Shown here: positions 13,701-25,383 of the stretch, one piece after another
Position numbering within the stretch: the stretch's first letter is position 1
Layout of the letters: the number at the start of each line of letters is the position of its first letter
Source: Halichondria panicea
Taxonomy: Eukaryota > Porifera > Demospongiae > Suberitida > Halichondriidae
NCBI RefSeq assembly: GCF_963675165.1
Contig: NC_087391.1
Coordinates: 2,747,001 to 2,811,000 of the forward strand
DNA length: 64,000 nucleotides
Direction: 5' to 3'
The notes under the pieces: generated by a model
What the model saw: the letters and a program-made list of their open reading frames with translations, nothing else
Told to the model about the DNA's origin: nothing
The model's database searches: none
Program-made: the position numbers and the translations under genes

Positions 13701-16700
13701 CTACTGTCTAAAACTAAAGTAGCTAGGCTAGCTGCACAGTGTGCACATGTATATTCTAACACTCACCAGGGTGTGTCTGACCGTGTGACCCAGCTCATGT
13801 ATTGCTGTTGCAACACTTACAAAGTAGCCTTTTGGAATGTTGACTCTTGACCTAATAGCATATGGGGTTCCTCCGTGAATTAAGACTTGGGTACGAACAT
13901 CCAGGGTTTTGTATGGGACCGTCATTCCTGTTCGTGCGTAATAGTCCTCCATAGCGGCATAAAATTGCACGTATGCTCTGCAATGATCATCAGCAATCAC
14001 AATGCCCCCGAAATTAAGGTTTTGCTTGTACTTTTTCCTCTTTGTGGTGTATTTTCTTGTAATTCCAGCGAGTCCGTTTACCTCCATTTGTCCGTACTTA
14101 CCTTGATATTCGTACACAATTTGAATAACAATAGGATCTGGTTCGCCAACAACATTCTTAACTGATTCTGCTATGTAAAAACTGCCATCTGTGCTTGAAC
14201 GAGTCTCGTCAATTTTGTTATACAGTATGCGATCATGAAATAGCAGCTTAACAACCACTCTTTTCAGGGGCTGAATGGATCCATCAGTCATTCGACAAGA
14301 TACGATTCCAAAAGCATTTGCAATGTTCTTGTTACCAGCTGCTGTGATGCACAGTAGAGCCAGCAATATGAACCAGCTAGAGTAAAACACAGCACACCTT
14401 GTCATTTTGAAATGTTGTTGGCAGATTTCTCAATGAGAAGACGGCATTCGTACTTGCTGTTTTGATGTACAAAGATCAACTGAAGGCTATATCTGATTGT
14501 ACTTACTAACTTATAAGGAAAGACTCAAGACTGTGTTCGTTAATTATCATAATGTACGATCAGTTTCATCATCAATGTAAACTGTTATTTTGACCCAGTT
14601 CAAAATAAAGGTTTCTATGATTATAAGTAATGTTGTTAATGCAAATACCTATGTTTGTATATATAGTTACATTGTACATGTACTTAGTTTGATTCCTATT
14701 TGCTTCAGTTTCCCAAAATAATTCATGTCTGAGAATCCCCCTTACGTTTAATTAGTCTCATACTCATTCATGTGAAACTCTCGAGTCCAGAATACCCACC
14801 ACACAAAATTAATGTCAATCAGTCCTTGTTTCCCTGTAGTTGCCTGAGGCTATTGGCAATAATTAATGTGTATCCAGATGAGGTCACCAGAGCTTTAAAT
14901 GACTCAGCCCAGAGGCAAATCCTGTTTGATTGTCACACCTTGCTTGTACAGTCCTCTCAGCATCAGCGATGAGCCCATAATTATGTACATGTATAATATG
15001 TAGTCACTACATGTAGGTTGCAGCCAACGTGCAAAATCAAGCTTCTTAGCTTTTGCTCGTAACTTGTCGTGTGGAGGCTATCTATGCTGTAGAAACTTTT
15101 CGTGTATCCCCAAACCCGAAAATGTTCCCTTCTCTCAAACAATGCTTTCCCTTTCTTGGTAGGAATTGTTGGCTTGTTGTGGTGGAAGTGAAGTACTTGT
15201 TTGAGTAGATGCAAACACCCTCAAGAAGTAAAAATTTGTGTTTGTGTGACAGTGTGTGGATTAGATCAAGGAAGTTTGTGAGCAGTCTTCTGAGAAAGGA
15301 GCTGAGCTACATGTGCATTAATTACAGTAACATGGAACAAAATATTGTATATAGTTAAATGTTACTTCGTAGTAGCTATTGTCTAGTACATGTATCTTAA
15401 TCATCTTGATCTTAGCACATGACTCCCCCTACTCAATCATTGTTTTGATATAATTATCGCTGGTTTCCCCCAAAAAGTTCTGCTCTGTTGTAATAATTAA
15501 CCATTAGATAAAGTAATGCAACATCTCCAAAGCTATGAGTGTTGGTGGTCATAATTGATTATAGACTTCCCAATAAACTGACACTGCTACCTGATAACAT
15601 CTTCATTGCAATAAGCAAATTTGGAAAAGCAATGGATTTTGGGGAAATAGTCCTACAATAAATGAAAAACAGGACTGGTCTTCGTGATACATGTATGAAA
15701 TGAGAACAAAAGTTAGTAGATCTGCAAAAATGTTGGGGAAAGCTGCTTAGATGTTATGCAATTTTCCATTATACGTTCACAACACGCACACACACACACA
15801 CAGCAAGACACGGATTTTCTTGAGTCCCTGTTCAAAGAGCTCACTGAAGAGAGTACTACGGCCGAGAGGTACAGAGAGTTAGCAGAGCTGCTGAGAGAGG
15901 TCAACAATTTTGCACTTGTTGCAAAACTCCCAAAAAACAAGCTCTATACTTGGTCCGGATTCATGAAAGCTATAGAAGGAATGTTGGTAAGCTACTGTGC
16001 AGCTTGGCTGTGTAGCCTGTTATTTTTCCACATAGTCGGCAACAGCTAATTATTTAATACCAGCACATTAATGTACTTAATTCAAGTACATGTACAGCGT
16101 GGTCTGAAGATGATATTCGTCCATGTAATTGTTCTGTAATGTACATGTCATCAGGAGTGCATTTTAGCCCCTGTGTATTCCTTAGCACATTTGCATGATG
16201 TTGTGGTGGTTTCCATTCTGTTGATACAGTCATCTGAAGACAGTGTGGTGGTTCCCTTGGCGATAGATATTCTTCAGTCAGTCACCAGCTACAATTGTTC
16301 CATAACTTGGGACCACATGCTCCAAACTACAGACTCCAATTCTGAGGTAATTCCCATTCAGTCTAATATCGAAGGGAAAATCAAGTGGAAGTATGAATAT
16401 TAGACAACATAAGTATGTATTTAGCGAGTACAATTTACCCTCCATGTCCATGAATGGGAACGGTCCACTTTTATTTCCACAGGACACTCACCTGCTAAAC
16501 ATTGTCATTAGCCTTTTGGTGGATGGAGAATTTTCAGGTAAATCTGATCACCAGTAGTAGCTCGGTTATATGTACATGCATGCAAGTCTTCCCCTGCCAT
16601 GTTTTTGGTTACAATTATATAACACGTACAATGCCTTACGATGAGCCGCCTGTAGTTTGAGTGTGCACTGTTACTACATGTACATGTACATGTAAGCACA

Positions 16701-19612
16701 ATGTACTATTCCATAATTATTGTAGAAAATGATGTTCAGCTGGTAGGCCTCATTCAGAGCATAATCACCCCCGACAACCTTGGATCTGAAGCGGATGGAG
16801 ATACTGAAGCAACGACTACAGCATCAGCAGTAAGTCACTTCATTAGCATTCAGTATGCAGCCAATGCACATGACACATGATATTGTACAATGTTTGTATC
16901 ACATATCTTAAAAACATGTCTGTATAAATTATATACAGCATTTCAGTTCTTTTAATTCTAGTAGATCATGTACATGTATACCACATTTGTCCTTTAATCA
17001 TAATGATTGTCCCAGACTGCAGTGGAGAAGTCGTTGTTTTTGAAGAACTTTTACTCTCACAGCATGCATCGTCTCATGGCTCCTCTCATGGCCCAGACTG
17101 CCTCGAATAAAATCAGCAAAGGTATATGCCTTATTAAATCTCTCGCAGAGAGGGGGGGTACCCTTACCCTTGATCATTAAGGTTAGGGTATTTGTTTCGC
17201 CCCTGCGATATTTTTGGAGTATGAATATCGACGCAAGAAAACTCCAACTTGTCTGATGCTCCACTAAAAACATAGGGATAAATTTTAGCATGGATAAACC
17301 CTGGAATCTTCAAGTGAGGGCTCTATCCAATTAAATAAAGGTAGGGGCAGCCGGGCAGGGCCAGACGAAAAGAAAAGTCAAGTCAAGCCAGTCTGAGTTA
17401 GCTCTCTGTTCGTTTGTATTTTTAGATACTTAACCATATACTCCTATCATTTACTTGCCCATATGAACTTTTACTGGATATCTCTTTGTCTGGCCCTCTG
17501 GAAGGTACTTAGCTACATATAGATACCAATAAAGCTTGCTTACTGCATTTATACAAACAAATAGTCTACGGTTTTGATGCCCTCTTGTCTCGTTCTTGAA
17601 TCATGTCATTCTTACAAAGAGCAATAGAACATACAATATAAGCATAGCAGCCTTTTTTGAATCTGCAAAAGAGAAAAAGCTGACAGAATAAAACTCATGA
17701 ATATTCACGAGTGACCACAAACCCTAACCTTAAGATTTTGCCGCTCAGTGATTTGGGATCAACTGAACGATTTATACTGACTGGGTAATACATGTACATT
17801 CCACAGACACTGGTACAAATGCAGTTCTTCTATCCCACATTCTGGACATCCTCTCGGAGTGTATTGAAAGGCACTCTTACCAAATTAAGAATTACATCAT
17901 CGACAAAAATCTCCTGTCTAGGGTGTTAGTACTTATGACCTCTTCCCATGGACACCTAGTGCTCAGTGAGTGTATGTGTGCGACGCTATGGGTATAATAT
18001 ACGTTGTACATTGTATGAAATGTTACATGTATGTAACTGTTGTTACCCTTCCCACACAGCTGCACTACGATTCTGCCGACGGATAGTTGGGTTGAAGGAT
18101 GAGTTTTTCAATCGTTACATCATCCGAAATAACCTTTTTAGTCCCATTGTGAAAACTATGATCGCCAACGGTCAGCGATACAATCTCGTTAACTCAGCAA
18201 TCATTGAGCTTTTCAAGTTTATTACAACGGTAATGTTTTGTGTCTATTGAAATAAGTACTGAAAGTCTGAAAGTGTGTAAATATTATGTTTTGTGCAGGA
18301 AAAGATCAAATCTCTGATAGTATACACAGTAGACAATTTCATGGCTGCATTGGATAGTGTGGAGTACGTAGACACCTTCAAGCGACTCAAACTGGCCTAT
18401 GACCAGGAGAGAGATCGACATGAGAACATGATCCCTACATCCAACGTGTGAGTGTGCGTGTGCATGTACAATGTATGTCTTTGTGTGAGGGTGTGTAGAG
18501 ATTAACCACACAACGGAGGAAATAATTAAGGGTGATTATTTTGCTCAGCATGTTATGTCTTACCTCTAAGTACATGACATTGTACTTTTCGTTCAACCTC
18601 CCCCCTTCTCACACACACACCCCCTTCTCAGCAAAGAGTCAGCAGGCCTGCATGTAAATCGTGGCCTCCTCCGCTGGAGAAAAGACCCACGAGCACTTGA
18701 TGAAGATGAGGAGGCATGGTTTGATGACGAGGAAGAATCTGTTGTCACAACAACACCCACTACGTCCTTACCAAACTCACAGCCTCTCCTAGTCCCTAAG
18801 CCACACCCACTTACCACCCCTCCCTTCACACACTTGTCGTACAGCCCACGTCCTTCAGAAGAAAACAAACCCCCTCCCGGGCACTACACAAGACCACCTC
18901 TCATGTCAGACTCACAGATTAAGGTCAGCTACTGTGTTGTACCATAGATTGAAGAGTTAGAGAATAGGAAATGGTTGGTATTCTCGAATACATCCGCTCT
19001 ATGCTGCAGTTTAATCGAGGCCATCACAACAATACCTATATCTACACCCAGTGCATAATAAACTACAAGTAACTGTGCTTAGTCCGTGCAACTAACCTAT
19101 ATTTCAAGGTCTATACCTATTGTAGTAGTCATAACCAGCACGCTTACACGTTCTATTAGCTCTAAAACAGCCTTGGGAACATAAATTATAACTTTATTGG
19201 AAAGTCTCTTTTTTCTGGGTGTGGTCAGTCATTAGCAAGTACTACACGTGGCTCATGGACTAGGCGTGTTATTGCTAAAAGAGATGTCTCGAGGAAACAC
19301 AACTTTCTTATTTTTAGGGAGTTACCTGGCATAATAGCCTCGTTTATAGGGCGTAACGCGGATAGTTTTCGAGGCTCCACTGTTTCCTATCCCTCTAACT
19401 CTTCAATCTATGGTTGTACTTCAGTCTGTACCGATTGAAACTATCTGTGGGGCTGCATTTTTGATAGATTTCTGGTACCACCATGCACACAGATACAGCC
19501 CGTGACAAGCTCTCCTGCATTATTGATCTTAGCAACAGACTACGATGAAGATTCAGATGAAGAAAGTGATAGTGACGATACAACTAACCCTGCAAAACGA
19601 CTGAAATTATAG
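7742..19612 (+). CDS. PPP4R3: Protein phosphatase 4 regulatory subunit 3 (SMEK)
   Basis: Sixteen exons: 7742-7895, 8089-8144, 9477-9575, 9993-10322, 11052-11218, 11378-11495, 15804-15986, 16230-16346, 16483-16537, 16726-16829, 17016-17121, 17807-17965, 18060-18229, 18299-18447, 18632-18923, 19493-19612. All phases agree, giving about 792 aa, close to the family length (about 830). The N-terminus ([20 protein letters not shown], then GTGHV) is the PH/RanBD-like domain of SMEK; the SMK-1 helical domain follows ([35 protein letters not shown]), then ARM-type repeats ([30 protein letters not shown]). The tail is acidic ([27 protein letters not shown]) and ends PAKRLKL, a probable nuclear signal. 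Known role: targets PP4 catalytic subunit to substrates in DNA repair and signalling. Intron 6 hosts an antisense gene. Exon 16's acceptor is the least certain junction. Confidence 0.95.
8631..8995. mobile_element. Near-palindromic foldback element (ATGGGGTTCCGTT ends)
   Basis: Lies in PPP4R3 intron 2. The left arm from 8631 (CTAGCTTATAACAACTAACT, then ACATGTATGGGGTTCCG) is mirrored to 8995 on the other strand for about 160 bases with few mismatches. Inside the arms are several copies of a GTCGATGTTTA-like word. The ends and inner word match the larger element at 26414-26954, so the two form one family. Confidence 0.75.
11780..11990 (+). repeat. Dispersed repeat (CTCTGCACTAGAACGCTA family)
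   Basis: Lies in PPP4R3 intron 6. The phrase CTCTGCACTAGAACGCTA, followed by GAGTGAGAAAAGAG and CAGCCATTAATAATTA, recurs at 58796-58990, and in reverse and more diverged at about 25133-25290. No coding frame. Borders are approximate. Confidence 0.5.
12540..12972 (-). repeat. Dispersed repeat ending GATTACGCCCAC, copy 1
   Basis: Lies in PPP4R3 intron 6. On the minus strand it begins CCGTACTCTACTGAGATTAC and runs through blocks also found at 39884-40320 (for example AGATTCTGCATCAG-like and CTTTATACCTA-like words), about 430 bp. A more diverged copy lies at 30290-30775. Non-coding. Confidence 0.6.
13338..14405 (-). CDS. Secreted HExxH metallopeptidase-like protein with N-terminal beta-sandwich
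   Basis: Two exons, 14405-13767 and 13652-13338, joined in phase, give 317 aa. Residues 1 to about 23 form a signal peptide (hydrophobic [16 protein letters not shown]). Residues about 30-150 look like a transthyretin-like or carboxypeptidase-regulatory beta-sandwich ([20 protein letters not shown] ... [11 protein letters not shown]). A zinc site follows: HELGH at 203-207, and about 40 residues later [10 protein letters not shown] (E247, E251), the pattern of gluzincin-type metallopeptidases in which a downstream Glu is the third ligand. Several cysteines in the second half suit an extracellular protein. The whole gene lies inside intron 6 of PPP4R3 on the opposite strand. I do not recognise a named family. 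The HExxH plus EGWAEF pairing is clear; the beta-sandwich call is weaker; peptidase activity is inferred. Confidence 0.7.
15785..15803 (+). repeat. CA microsatellite forming the 3' splice site of PPP4R3 exon 7
   Basis: A (CA)n run leads directly into the AG acceptor at 15802-15803. It takes the place of a normal pyrimidine tract, so length variation here could affect exon 7 splicing. Confidence 0.6.
18941..19414. mobile_element. Foldback element in PPP4R3 intron 15
   Basis: The left end ACCATAGATTGAAGAGTTAG is mirrored at 19385-19414 (CTAACTCTTCAATCTATGGT); the arms are roughly 30 bp with one small gap. The interior is non-coding. The ends resemble those of the inner element at 22700-23070. 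Confidence 0.6.
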
Positions 19613-20558
19613 CTGTTTTTGTGCCACACATAATATTGTTGTACATGTATGATTATGCACCCATACTTACAGAAGAGGTTACTATAATTATATTGCCGAA
19701 GAGACTAGGGATGCCAATATTATTTATAGTCATAATAGCTAGATCTATATAGCCCTTGTAAAAACCATTCTCGTCTATGCATCGCCATCGACGTGTGTGC
19801 ACTGCCACGTTAAGCCTTTTCCATTCACATGATAATGATTGTGATATAAGTGGTCACCCTAGGTACTTAATACTGTTCTGGAGCGTCAAGAAAATTCTGG
19901 TCGGGATTATGAATTTTTTGGGTCAAAGTATATGAAAGCGGTCGGCCTGAAATCAAGGGTATATAAAATTATGCATCTTAACCAGGAAGAATTAGACAGG
20001 ACCTCGCGGCCGGCTAGTACCCTTAGGACTTGCGTTCTTATGCTAAGCACCACTTACTCAAGAAGTATCAGTTGCTACCTAGCAACGTACCTAACCCTAA
20101 CCCTCCAGTACCACCTCTGCGATGATCGACCTGCATAATACGTTAATTGTCGCTTTGCTCATAATAATAATTATTTGCAGATTTATGCTAGACTAGACTC
20201 GCAAGCCGTCACTGTGCAACAGTGACGGCTTGTGAGTTATTACGACATAATTATTTCTGCATGCATAAACCGTCGAACCTCCATAATTTTATATGTACCT
20301 GAAGCAGAGTTTCCTCCGTATTACATACATGTATACAGAGTAAAGGCGAACTTCAGTATCTTATTACATTCACTAAGCTATTATTTCTGTGCTCATCAAT
20401 CCATTGTTGAACAGGGTTAGAAATGTACAAATAAAGCCGTGTATTCATAATTGAAATCCATGCAGTGTGAATTAACTTAATAAACTTATTGGTTACGTAG
20501 GTAAGGTATTGCATTTCTACAGTGTGTAAGTTCTTTGAATTGTGTAAACTTGCTTCAC
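19613..20558. other. Spacer between PPP4R3 and the MACPF-like gene
   Basis: Convergent 3' ends of two genes. No coding exon was recognised. It contains the hairpin at 20197-20237. An AATAAA at about 20430 lies far beyond the PPP4R3 stop and on its strand, but whether it is used is unknown. Confidence 0.4.
20197..20237. repeat. Short hairpin, 19 bp arms
   Basis: ACTCGCAAGCCGTCACTGT is followed after three bases by its reverse complement with one mismatch. It stands alone in the intergenic spacer and has no T-run, so nothing suggests a bacterial-type terminator. Probably a tiny foldback element. Confidence 0.6.
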
Positions 20559-22438
20559 CTACTGTGAATGAGTTTTTTTGTTTTCTGTTGACTCAGCATC
20601 TGGGTTTTTTGGATTTGCAGTAGCTTCAGCACCTGAACGGGGTGTATCAGGTCCATCAGGTGTATCGATTGACCCAGCTTCATATGGCGATATCTGCTCT
20701 TCGGAGTTGATTTGTGATGCTTGTGGTTCACCTTCGCTGTCGAGCGGCTCTAACTGAAATAGCATTCCATATTCTTTGCTGTCTTGTGGGTCCTTTATCC
20801 TTGGCACTGTTACAGTCTTGTAGGTGGATCTACTGTTTTGTTTGCTTGATTCTTGCTTGATAGCAGCAATGTATCCATTAACTTTGAATGATCGATTACT
20901 GCAGTTGATATAGAACTTCTCACCCTCCAACCAAGTGTTCCAACTAACAGGCGTAGATGAGCACAGGTAAGGAGAATATTGTACTCTACTGTGAAGGCAA
21001 AATCGAGCTTGAGCTATTTCAATGCTGTCTTTCACAATTAACGGACCCTTACAATATCCAAAAACATTACTTTTGGCTTCTAGATAGAGGGGAAGAGAAG
21101 GACGTTTGTTCTGGTTCATCTCTTGTATGTCTTGTTGTTCACCATAGTAAGCAATTAAGAAGTCAGCAGGATGTAGCTTATCCTCTGTGGGAATGATATA
21201 GAAGGGAGAGGCCTTATCTTTCACTACTGTACCGAGAATTTGGCCATTTTCTTCGTCAACTGTCCAGTAGATTGGCTTTTTCTCTATCAGGCAAGATATT
21301 AGGAAGGGGCCCGCTGCATGATTGTGTATGAATGATTATTGTTATAATGTCAGTTATATAATTATTATCATGTGTCACTGTGCAATTATCTAACAGTGAA
21401 AAGTTTAGTTGTTAAATTACCACGTTTTTCTTCCTTAATTTGAATGTACTCTTTGATGGCCTCCTGGAGTTTCTTTTGAATGAGTGGTATTTTCACCAGC
21501 TTGTAAACAGGCAGAATTTGGCACCCAATCACAGCTTCATTCTCCTTCTCCACTTGTCCATCTTTACCGATTCTCCCAATTTCCTGCTCCGCTTCAAACT
21601 TTTTGAAAATGTGCTTTGATCTAGACATCGCCCCCCTCACAGCCATGCCTCTCCCACCAACCTCGGCTCCGGCTCCTAGCGTTGTCTGTTTAGTATGGGC
21701 TGAAGCTACACGATACAACATTGCTCCTAGTTTGATTGCACTAATGTAGTGGGTAACACCATAAGTTACAACAAACCTTGTGCAGTCGTTCACAAGTTCA
21801 CGGTTTTTGTTTTTATCCTCACCAATTTCTTCGAGTTTTTTTATGAGTGTTGCACTTGTTGCTAGCTTATCATTAGCCTTGTCGCCATGCCCACTTCCTC
21901 TGAGAGAAGAGGAGGCTAGCTCATCGTGGGCTGTATCCTCACGTAATTTTTTCGCAACCACTGTATCCCTGCTTTCAATGCAAGAAAGAATCCATGAGTA
22001 CAGTTCGTCTTCAAAAGCATTCGACTCTTCGAAATCAACCTTCAAGGCTTTGAGATTAACCTTAAACGCTATAGTTGAAGTTGTGACTTTTGTACCAGAA
22101 ATTGTCTTTGCTGAGCTGGTGCTTTGTGAGCTATGAGCATCGATTGCAATCTTGACGGGCTCCTCTAGTGAGAGTCGAATTTTTTGTTGATGCATAGCAA
22201 CCGTTGATACCTCTTTCTCGTACTTTTCTTTCATACAACCCTCGTCCGTTCCGGTGATATTGGACAGCTTGGGACAAACTGTCCGGACAATAAAGGAGCT
22301 CTTATTTCTCCACATTTTGGGATCAGTCACATCAACTCCTCGACCAAGTCCCATTTCTTCATACCGCTTTATGTCTTTTTGCTTGATTACTGAGGTATAT
22401 TGTTTCGGTTTTTTTGAAGTGGACTCTGTATCACTCAT
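20559..22438 (-). CDS. MACPF-like domain protein
   Basis: Two exons, 22438-21421 and 21313-20559, in phase, give 590 aa. Residues 30-60 (LGRGVDVTDP ... SFIVRTV) and 85-155 (SLEEPVKIAIDA ... FEDELYSWI) follow the order of MACPF/perforin-fold proteins, and 219-238 (CTRFVVTYGVTHYISAIKLG) matches the family signature Y-G-T-H-Y, here with an extra Val between G and T. A Gly-rich stretch at 253-266 follows. Exon 2 encodes a separate domain of about 150 residues (CLIEKKPIYWTVDEENGQIL onward) that I do not recognise, then a Ser/Pro/Asp-rich tail. No signal peptide is visible, unlike secreted perforins, so the protein may act inside cells or leave by another route. Family members form pores or serve in immunity and development; pore formation here is not shown. 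An in-frame start nearer the 5' side was not seen. Confidence 0.65.
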
Positions 22439-22608
22439 CTTGTTCTCTTCCTATAGAGTCAACTTGTGAGTATTCACTATAATTGATTGAGCATCCTTTT
22501 TATACAACATTGTATCACGACAGGTGCCGGGTATAGCTATAGAATTGAATGTTTAATAGTTTCAAAATAATTTCCTTTGGTGGAGATCAGGAAGATGAGT
22601 GGGGTATA

Positions 22609-23126
22609 TACCGTAAGATCTAGCTGGTTATTTTCGAGGCACTACATTTTTGCATGACCTTGAACATTTGGGAATCATGGTTTACTTCCGGCATTGAAAG
22701 ACCTCTCTACCATAGATAGAGTAGAAGGGGATTGGCAACCGAAGTGGTTCACGTGATGTTTTACAATGAAGTCTATGTAGAGCTCAGAAACAGTCCGTGT
22801 TTCGCTTTCTACCCCGGGTAAGTTTACCGGGAAACTTACAAGGTTGTGTCACTAAGTAGTATGGTGTGTCCCAAATGCCCACAAGTATTTGATAAAGTTG
22901 ATGTTTAGCAGCAGAACTGCTCGTGGACTTTTTACAGACAGCAAAAACAATTCTCATGAATTATTCATGTTTAGACATGTTGGAAGTAAGCCTCGATTAA
23001 AACCGCGGGGAAACACGGATGGTACTTCGAGGGTACCTCGTTTCCAATCCCTCTCTACTCAATCTATGTCTCTACTATATAAATGTTTAGTTTGAGCAAT
23101 CCTCAAAAGTAATGCGCTATACGGTA
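22609..23126. mobile_element. MITE of the CCGTATAGC family carrying an inner foldback
   Basis: The outer ends (TACCGTAAGATCTAGCTGGT and CGCTATACGGTA) belong to the family of 4089-4258. An inner inverted repeat, CATAGATAGAGTAGAAGGGG at about 22703 against AATCCCTCTCTACTCAATCT at about 23046, marks a second element inserted in the first. Confidence 0.55.
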
Positions 23127-23343
23127 TATACGGTACATAGTGGAAAAAAGGGGAAAGAATAGGCTGGGAAATAAAGAGGGAGTCGAGATAGTGGGGACAA
23201 GCTATAACGAGGTAGTCATTCTCAATACAGTTCTGGTTGGTAGATAGCTATTATTATGCTATTATTATGCTCACACAACTCTATCTATTAACACTACAAT
23301 ACAGAATGCCAGCGACATAATTAACCACCATCAGCAAGACCTA

Positions 23344-23670
23344 GACTCGCTGGCCAGTCTATCCTCAGGGGATTGGGACTGCTCAACTGCCAATCATTGA
23401 GTTGTTCTCATTACTGAATTCGGAGACCAATCACAGTGCAGTAGCAATGTCATGTGACATATTTCGCCTGCGTAATTTGTTGTAGTTGGTCTGGGTCTAT
23501 GTTGTGTTAGATAAACCACGGATAATAACCCAAACAACATTGACTTGATAGTTACACAACTTTGGTCAAACGACAACCACATTAACAACTAATTAAAATT
23601 CCAGGAGAACAACTCGATGATTGGCAGTTGACCAGTCCCAATTCCCTGAGGATGGACTGGCCAGCGAGTC
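23344..23670. mobile_element. Foldback element, 66 bp arms
   Basis: 23344-23409 (GACTCGCTGGCCAGTCTATC ... CAATCATTGAGTTGTTCTC) returns as the reverse complement at 23605-23670 with about four differences; the loop is about 195 bp and non-coding. Confidence 0.7.
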
Positions 23671-24219
23671 ACAATCATCAGGCCTACATAATATATACAT
23701 ATATATGATTCGTACTGACTGACCTGTACTTCCAAAACCTCATATTCTCATAATTGCGCCTATTATTATGCCAGCATAATTCTCAACCCAACAATGTGCC
23801 TACTATAGTTATATTCTGTTCAAAGTTATGCCAGCATAATCTACCGACCCTACTTGTGAATCAGGTATTATAGATTTATAATCGTGTCCCCTTAAAACGC
23901 TATATCTGCACTGCATTTCATGGAATGCATGCATCACAAGCCTCAATGACGCTTGTGGAAGTACTTTCTGCTTGGCACTTCCACTCTGAACTCCGATGAA
24001 TGTGCCTTTGTCGTGCATGCACTTACAGTATCCTTTTAGTGATACATTATTTGGCCCTGAATTTGCCGAAAGGAATGGACTCTTAAGATTACTCCCATAA
24101 TATTATATGACATGTAGCACCACATGTGCTGAATGCTGACGTCTCCGTGAACATTTTATAATAATTATAATCGCAGGTTGTCCTATTATTCACTGTGATT
24201 AATCGCGTATTAGTAATTG

Positions 24220-24276
24220 TCGTCAAGGCAGTAATTGCACGTCGTCATTAACGACGTGCAATTACTGCCTTGACGA
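24220..24276. repeat. Perfect 26 bp-arm hairpin
   Basis: 24220-24245 (TCGTCAAGGCAGTAATTGCA, then CGTCGT) is an exact reverse complement of 24251-24276 with a 5 nt loop. No mismatch was found. Confidence 0.8.
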
Positions 24277-25132
24277 CCGCACGTTCGAATAACGGCTGCG
24301 ACTAATTTTTTTACTGAACTGCAGCTAAAAATGTCCAACTGCATCACAAACAATTAACAATCAATAGTATGGCTACTCGTGCAATAAGGGATTAATAGCA
24401 CTCATAACAAGCACTTTAATTAGTATCCTTGCCATTGCTTGTTACTCGTGCTATTAATCCCATATTGCACACTCAGCGATACTATTAATGATGTACATGT
24501 ATATACAATCAATATGCAGGATTATGTAACGGTAAAAAAATTATCGAGCGCACACTGTGCATAGGATTCTATAAAAATAATGCGTATCTTTATTAACGAA
24601 ATTTGTAACGTTTACAATTTTGCTAAAAGTGCGTATGGTGGACTCTACTAATCTGGTTTTCTGATTTACGGGGTCATATCTATGTGCCTATACACAAAAA
24701 AACTTGAATGAAAAGTGCAAGAACGTATTTATCCCTGTTTGCCACAATATAGAGCTAACTGACCAACACCCCTCTCCCCCCCTTCTTGTTCCCTTTACCT
24801 TTTCTCCTCATTTCAACTCCCTATCAATCTCATTTTCTCTCCCTCTGCTGTCATAGTCACATCTGCAGTTATACTACACGCACACACCCTGTTGTATCAC
24901 TCCCCGTCTACCCTTTCACCCCTTGTTGCACATCTAACACAAAAACATGTACAACACGTACTCTCTCTCATTCTTTCCCTCTCTCCTCCCTCATCTACTG
25001 CATATTTGCTGTTGCACACACACTCCTCCAAGAGTGGGAAATAATCGACCATAATTGACGCTAAAAAGGAGAAAAGTCTAAAAGTAATGGCTGTTGCTTC
25101 AGTACATGCAGTAGAGCCTTGCACTCTACCAA

Positions 25133-25290
25133 TAGCTAGCGTTCTAGTGGAGTGCTACTCTACTTAATATTACTTGTCCATGGAGTGCTACTCTACTTAA
25201 TAGTAATATTAAGTAAAGTTTTGCTATGCACTCTTCTGAAAAGACTGCTAAGTAAGCAAAACTGGGCATAACTCGAAAGCGAAGTAATAG
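25133..25290 (-). repeat. Dispersed repeat (CTCTGCACTAGAACGCTA family), reverse copy
   Basis: Shares, in reverse, the words TTCAGAAGAGTGC and ACTCTACTTAGTAG-like sequence with 58796-58990. It also contains a direct duplication of GGAGTGCTACTCTACTTAAT about 38 bp apart. Confidence 0.45.
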
Positions 25291-25353
25291 AATCCAAAAA
25301 AACACGACTAGAAACTCTTCATTGATCCCTGAGCAGCAGCTGTAGCAGTCTAC

Positions 25354-25383
25354 ACAGACAGACAGACAGACAGACAGACAGAC
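25354..25383. repeat. (CAGA)n microsatellite
   Basis: About seven perfect CAGA tetranucleotides in tandem. Confidence 0.9.

Noticed and set aside
20085-20106. CCTAACCCTAACCCTCC, telomere-like
   Set aside because: Only two units, interior to gene-bearing sequence; probably chance.
21780-22136. Plus-strand open frame of 118 codons
   Set aside because: It is the reverse shadow of the MACPF-like exon, which has family signature and proper splicing.
24786-25058. Plus-strand frame of 90 codons rich in Ser, Pro and Thr
   Set aside because: It follows from a pyrimidine-rich tract; no domain, splice context or codon pattern supports a protein.
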